This document shows positions 63,117 through 64,000 of a stretch of DNA of 64,000 bases, in pieces. The notes beneath the pieces were generated by a model. The model searched no databases, had not been told where the DNA came from, and saw nothing but the letters and a program-made list of their open reading frames with translations. How positions within the stretch are numbered: the first letter of the stretch is position 1; each line of letters starts with the position of its first letter. This DNA is from Bog-950 sp044225825 (GTDB taxonomy: Bacteria; Bacteroidota; Bacteroidia; Chitinophagales; LD1). Location: NCBI GenBank assembly GCA_044225825.1, contig JBGAIB010000002.1, forward strand, positions 248,001-312,000, written 5' to 3'. A program made the translations under genes and the position numbers.

Positions 63117-63704
63117 CTATTCCTCTTCAGCTACAACTTCACTTACTTCGGGTACCATGCGCTTCAGCAGGCCTTCAATACCGCTTTTAAGCGTAATGCG
63201 CGACGATGGGCAACCACTGCAGGAGCCTTGCAGGGCCAGGGTAACAATACCATCCTCAAAGCGGCGGAATTCAATGTGGCCACCATCCATCTGTATAGCG
63301 GGCTTCACATATTTTTCCAGCAGCTCTTTAATTTTTGTTTCAGGATCGGTTTCTGCAGCGGGTGAGTCCTGCTGTTGCAATACATCCTTAGGTAGTAAAG
63401 AATCATCCACGGCCTTTTTACCACTCACCAAAAACTGGCGGATAGCTTCTTTTAATTCCGGGGTTATTTCATACCAATCATAGTTGGCCTTTTTGGTAAC
63501 CGTAACAAAGTTATTGGCCACAAACACGCCGTTTACAAAAGGTATTTCAAACAGCATTTTAGCCAACTCCGAACCCGACGACAGTTCCCTGCTGCGGAAA
63601 TCCAGCTGAAAGTTAGGCAGTATGTGCTTGTTGGTCACAAACTTCAAACTCTCGGGGTTAGGGGTCATTTCGGTGTAAATCTCTATTATACCTGCGGTGC
63701 TCAT
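63117..63704 (-). CDS. Nfu-type iron-sulfur cluster scaffold protein
   Basis: A 195-residue protein with two domains. Residues about 8-95 form the Nfu N-terminal domain (YTEMTPNPESLKFV). Residues 123-190 form the NifU C-terminal domain with the cluster-binding GSCSGCPSS (Cys162 and Cys165), preceded by PAIQMDGGHIEF. Nfu proteins carry [4Fe-4S] clusters to target apo-enzymes. The length and layout match Nfu-type proteins of Bacteroidota. It lies 63 bases upstream of the GT-C/TPR gene on the same strand. Confidence 0.92.
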   Translation of the reverse strand: MSTAGIIEIYTEMTPNPESLKFVTNKHILPNFQLDFRSRELSSGSELAKMLFEIPFVNGVFVANNFVTVTKKANYDWYEITPELKEAIRQFLVSGKKAVDDSLLPKDVLQQQDSPAAETDPETKIKELLEKYVKPAIQMDGGHIEFRRFEDGIVTLALQGSCSGCPSSRITLKSGIEGLLKRMVPEVSEVVAEEE

Positions 63705-63829
63705 ATCTCGTAATTAGGTTGCAAAGGTAAGTAATATGCTAATCAGTTGAAGTATCCTTTACCATAGCCCCTTGTTATACCACGGTACTTAACAAAATTT
63801 GCTGCGGCATATGGCGTTAATTCTAAACT

Positions 63830-64000
63830 ATGCGAGCCTTATTCCTGCTGCCCTGCTTCTTACTACTGTTGGGCTGCCATAGTAAACCCGTAGTGCGTAA
63901 TAAAGCACAAAACGCTCAAATCCCGGAGGTGGTGGTAGCCCTGCAACCCCTTGGTAAGGTGGAACCCCATCTCGTAGAACAAGCACAAAAAGCTATTGAT
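63830..64000 (+). CDS. Lipoprotein, archaemetzincin-like N-terminus, 3' truncated
   Basis: The last 171 bases encode 57 residues. A lipoprotein signal reads MRALFLLPCFLLLLGCHSK with the lipobox LLGC. The following VALQPLGKVEPHLVEQAQKAI resembles the first strand and helix of archaemetzincin-type metalloproteases. The zinc motif would lie beyond the window edge, so the family is a guess. The start ATG 63830 is divergent from the Nfu gene. Confidence 0.6.
   Translation, partial: MRALFLLPCFLLLLGCHSKPVVRNKAQNAQIPEVVVALQPLGKVEPHLVEQAQKAID

Noticed and set aside
1..64000. Insertion sequences, phage genes, tRNA or rRNA genes and CRISPR arrays
   Set aside because: No transposase or integrase, cloverleaf-forming sequence, or short regularly spaced direct repeats were seen on either strand. 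A tRNAscan or CRISPR search could confirm this.

Overview
The window is chromosomal DNA from a member of the Bacteroidota. The evidence is two proteins that end in type IX secretion (T9SS) sorting domains, SprB and PKD repeats, lipoproteins with typical lipoboxes, weak or absent Shine-Dalgarno sequences, and protein types common in that phylum. No tRNA, rRNA, CRISPR array, transposase or phage gene was seen. Most genes are intact. The first and last genes are cut by the window edges.

Layout. (1) 1-4.4 kb, plus strand: a truncated sulfatase-fold enzyme, a YjbR-type protein, a small membrane protein, an FAD oxidoreductase, a biotin carrier protein and a Tudor-like protein. (2) 4.7-10.3 kb, plus strand: a compact four-gene operon encoding a lipoprotein, an exported caspase-fold protease, a CHASE2 membrane sensor and an exported protein of unknown family. 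All four appear to face the periplasm, and this is one of the two best candidates for an undescribed system. (3) 10.3-23.2 kb, minus strand: an M3 oligopeptidase, two tandem S41 carboxy-terminal proteases, and a 2492-residue T9SS surface protein built from three modules with a 2.1-kb period.

(4) 23.3-48.4 kb, minus strand: 23 tightly packed, often overlapping genes forming one surface-glycan operon. It holds glycosyltransferases, a UDP-sugar dehydrogenase and 2-epimerase, an AsnB-type amidotransferase, a polysaccharide deacetylase, FemAB/GNAT-like acyltransferases, a 2-oxoglutarate dioxygenase and two methyltransferases. It also holds acyl-carrier-protein chemistry: FkbH, ACP, a hexapeptide acyltransferase, a KAS III-like enzyme and an AMP ligase. 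It probably makes a sugar polymer or glycan with unusual acyl or glyceryl decorations.

(5) 48.4-50.9 kb: a sulfur island with two half-size YeeE/YedE thiosulfate-type transporters and, divergently, a PLP-dependent sulfhydrylase. Ahead of the transporters is a 14-codon ORF, MKQTSCFYSCCCCC, followed at once by two mutually exclusive hairpins. This looks like a cysteine-sensing attenuator and is the second best candidate. (6) 50.9-64 kb: a MazG-like pyrophosphohydrolase, a SprB-repeat surface protein with a CxxCH motif, a pentapeptide-repeat protein, Mfd, a lipoprotein, a YkuK-like protein, a small helix-turn-helix membrane protein, a YgjP-like metallopeptidase, a GT-C/TPR membrane protein, an Nfu-type iron-sulfur scaffold and the start of a lipoprotein gene.
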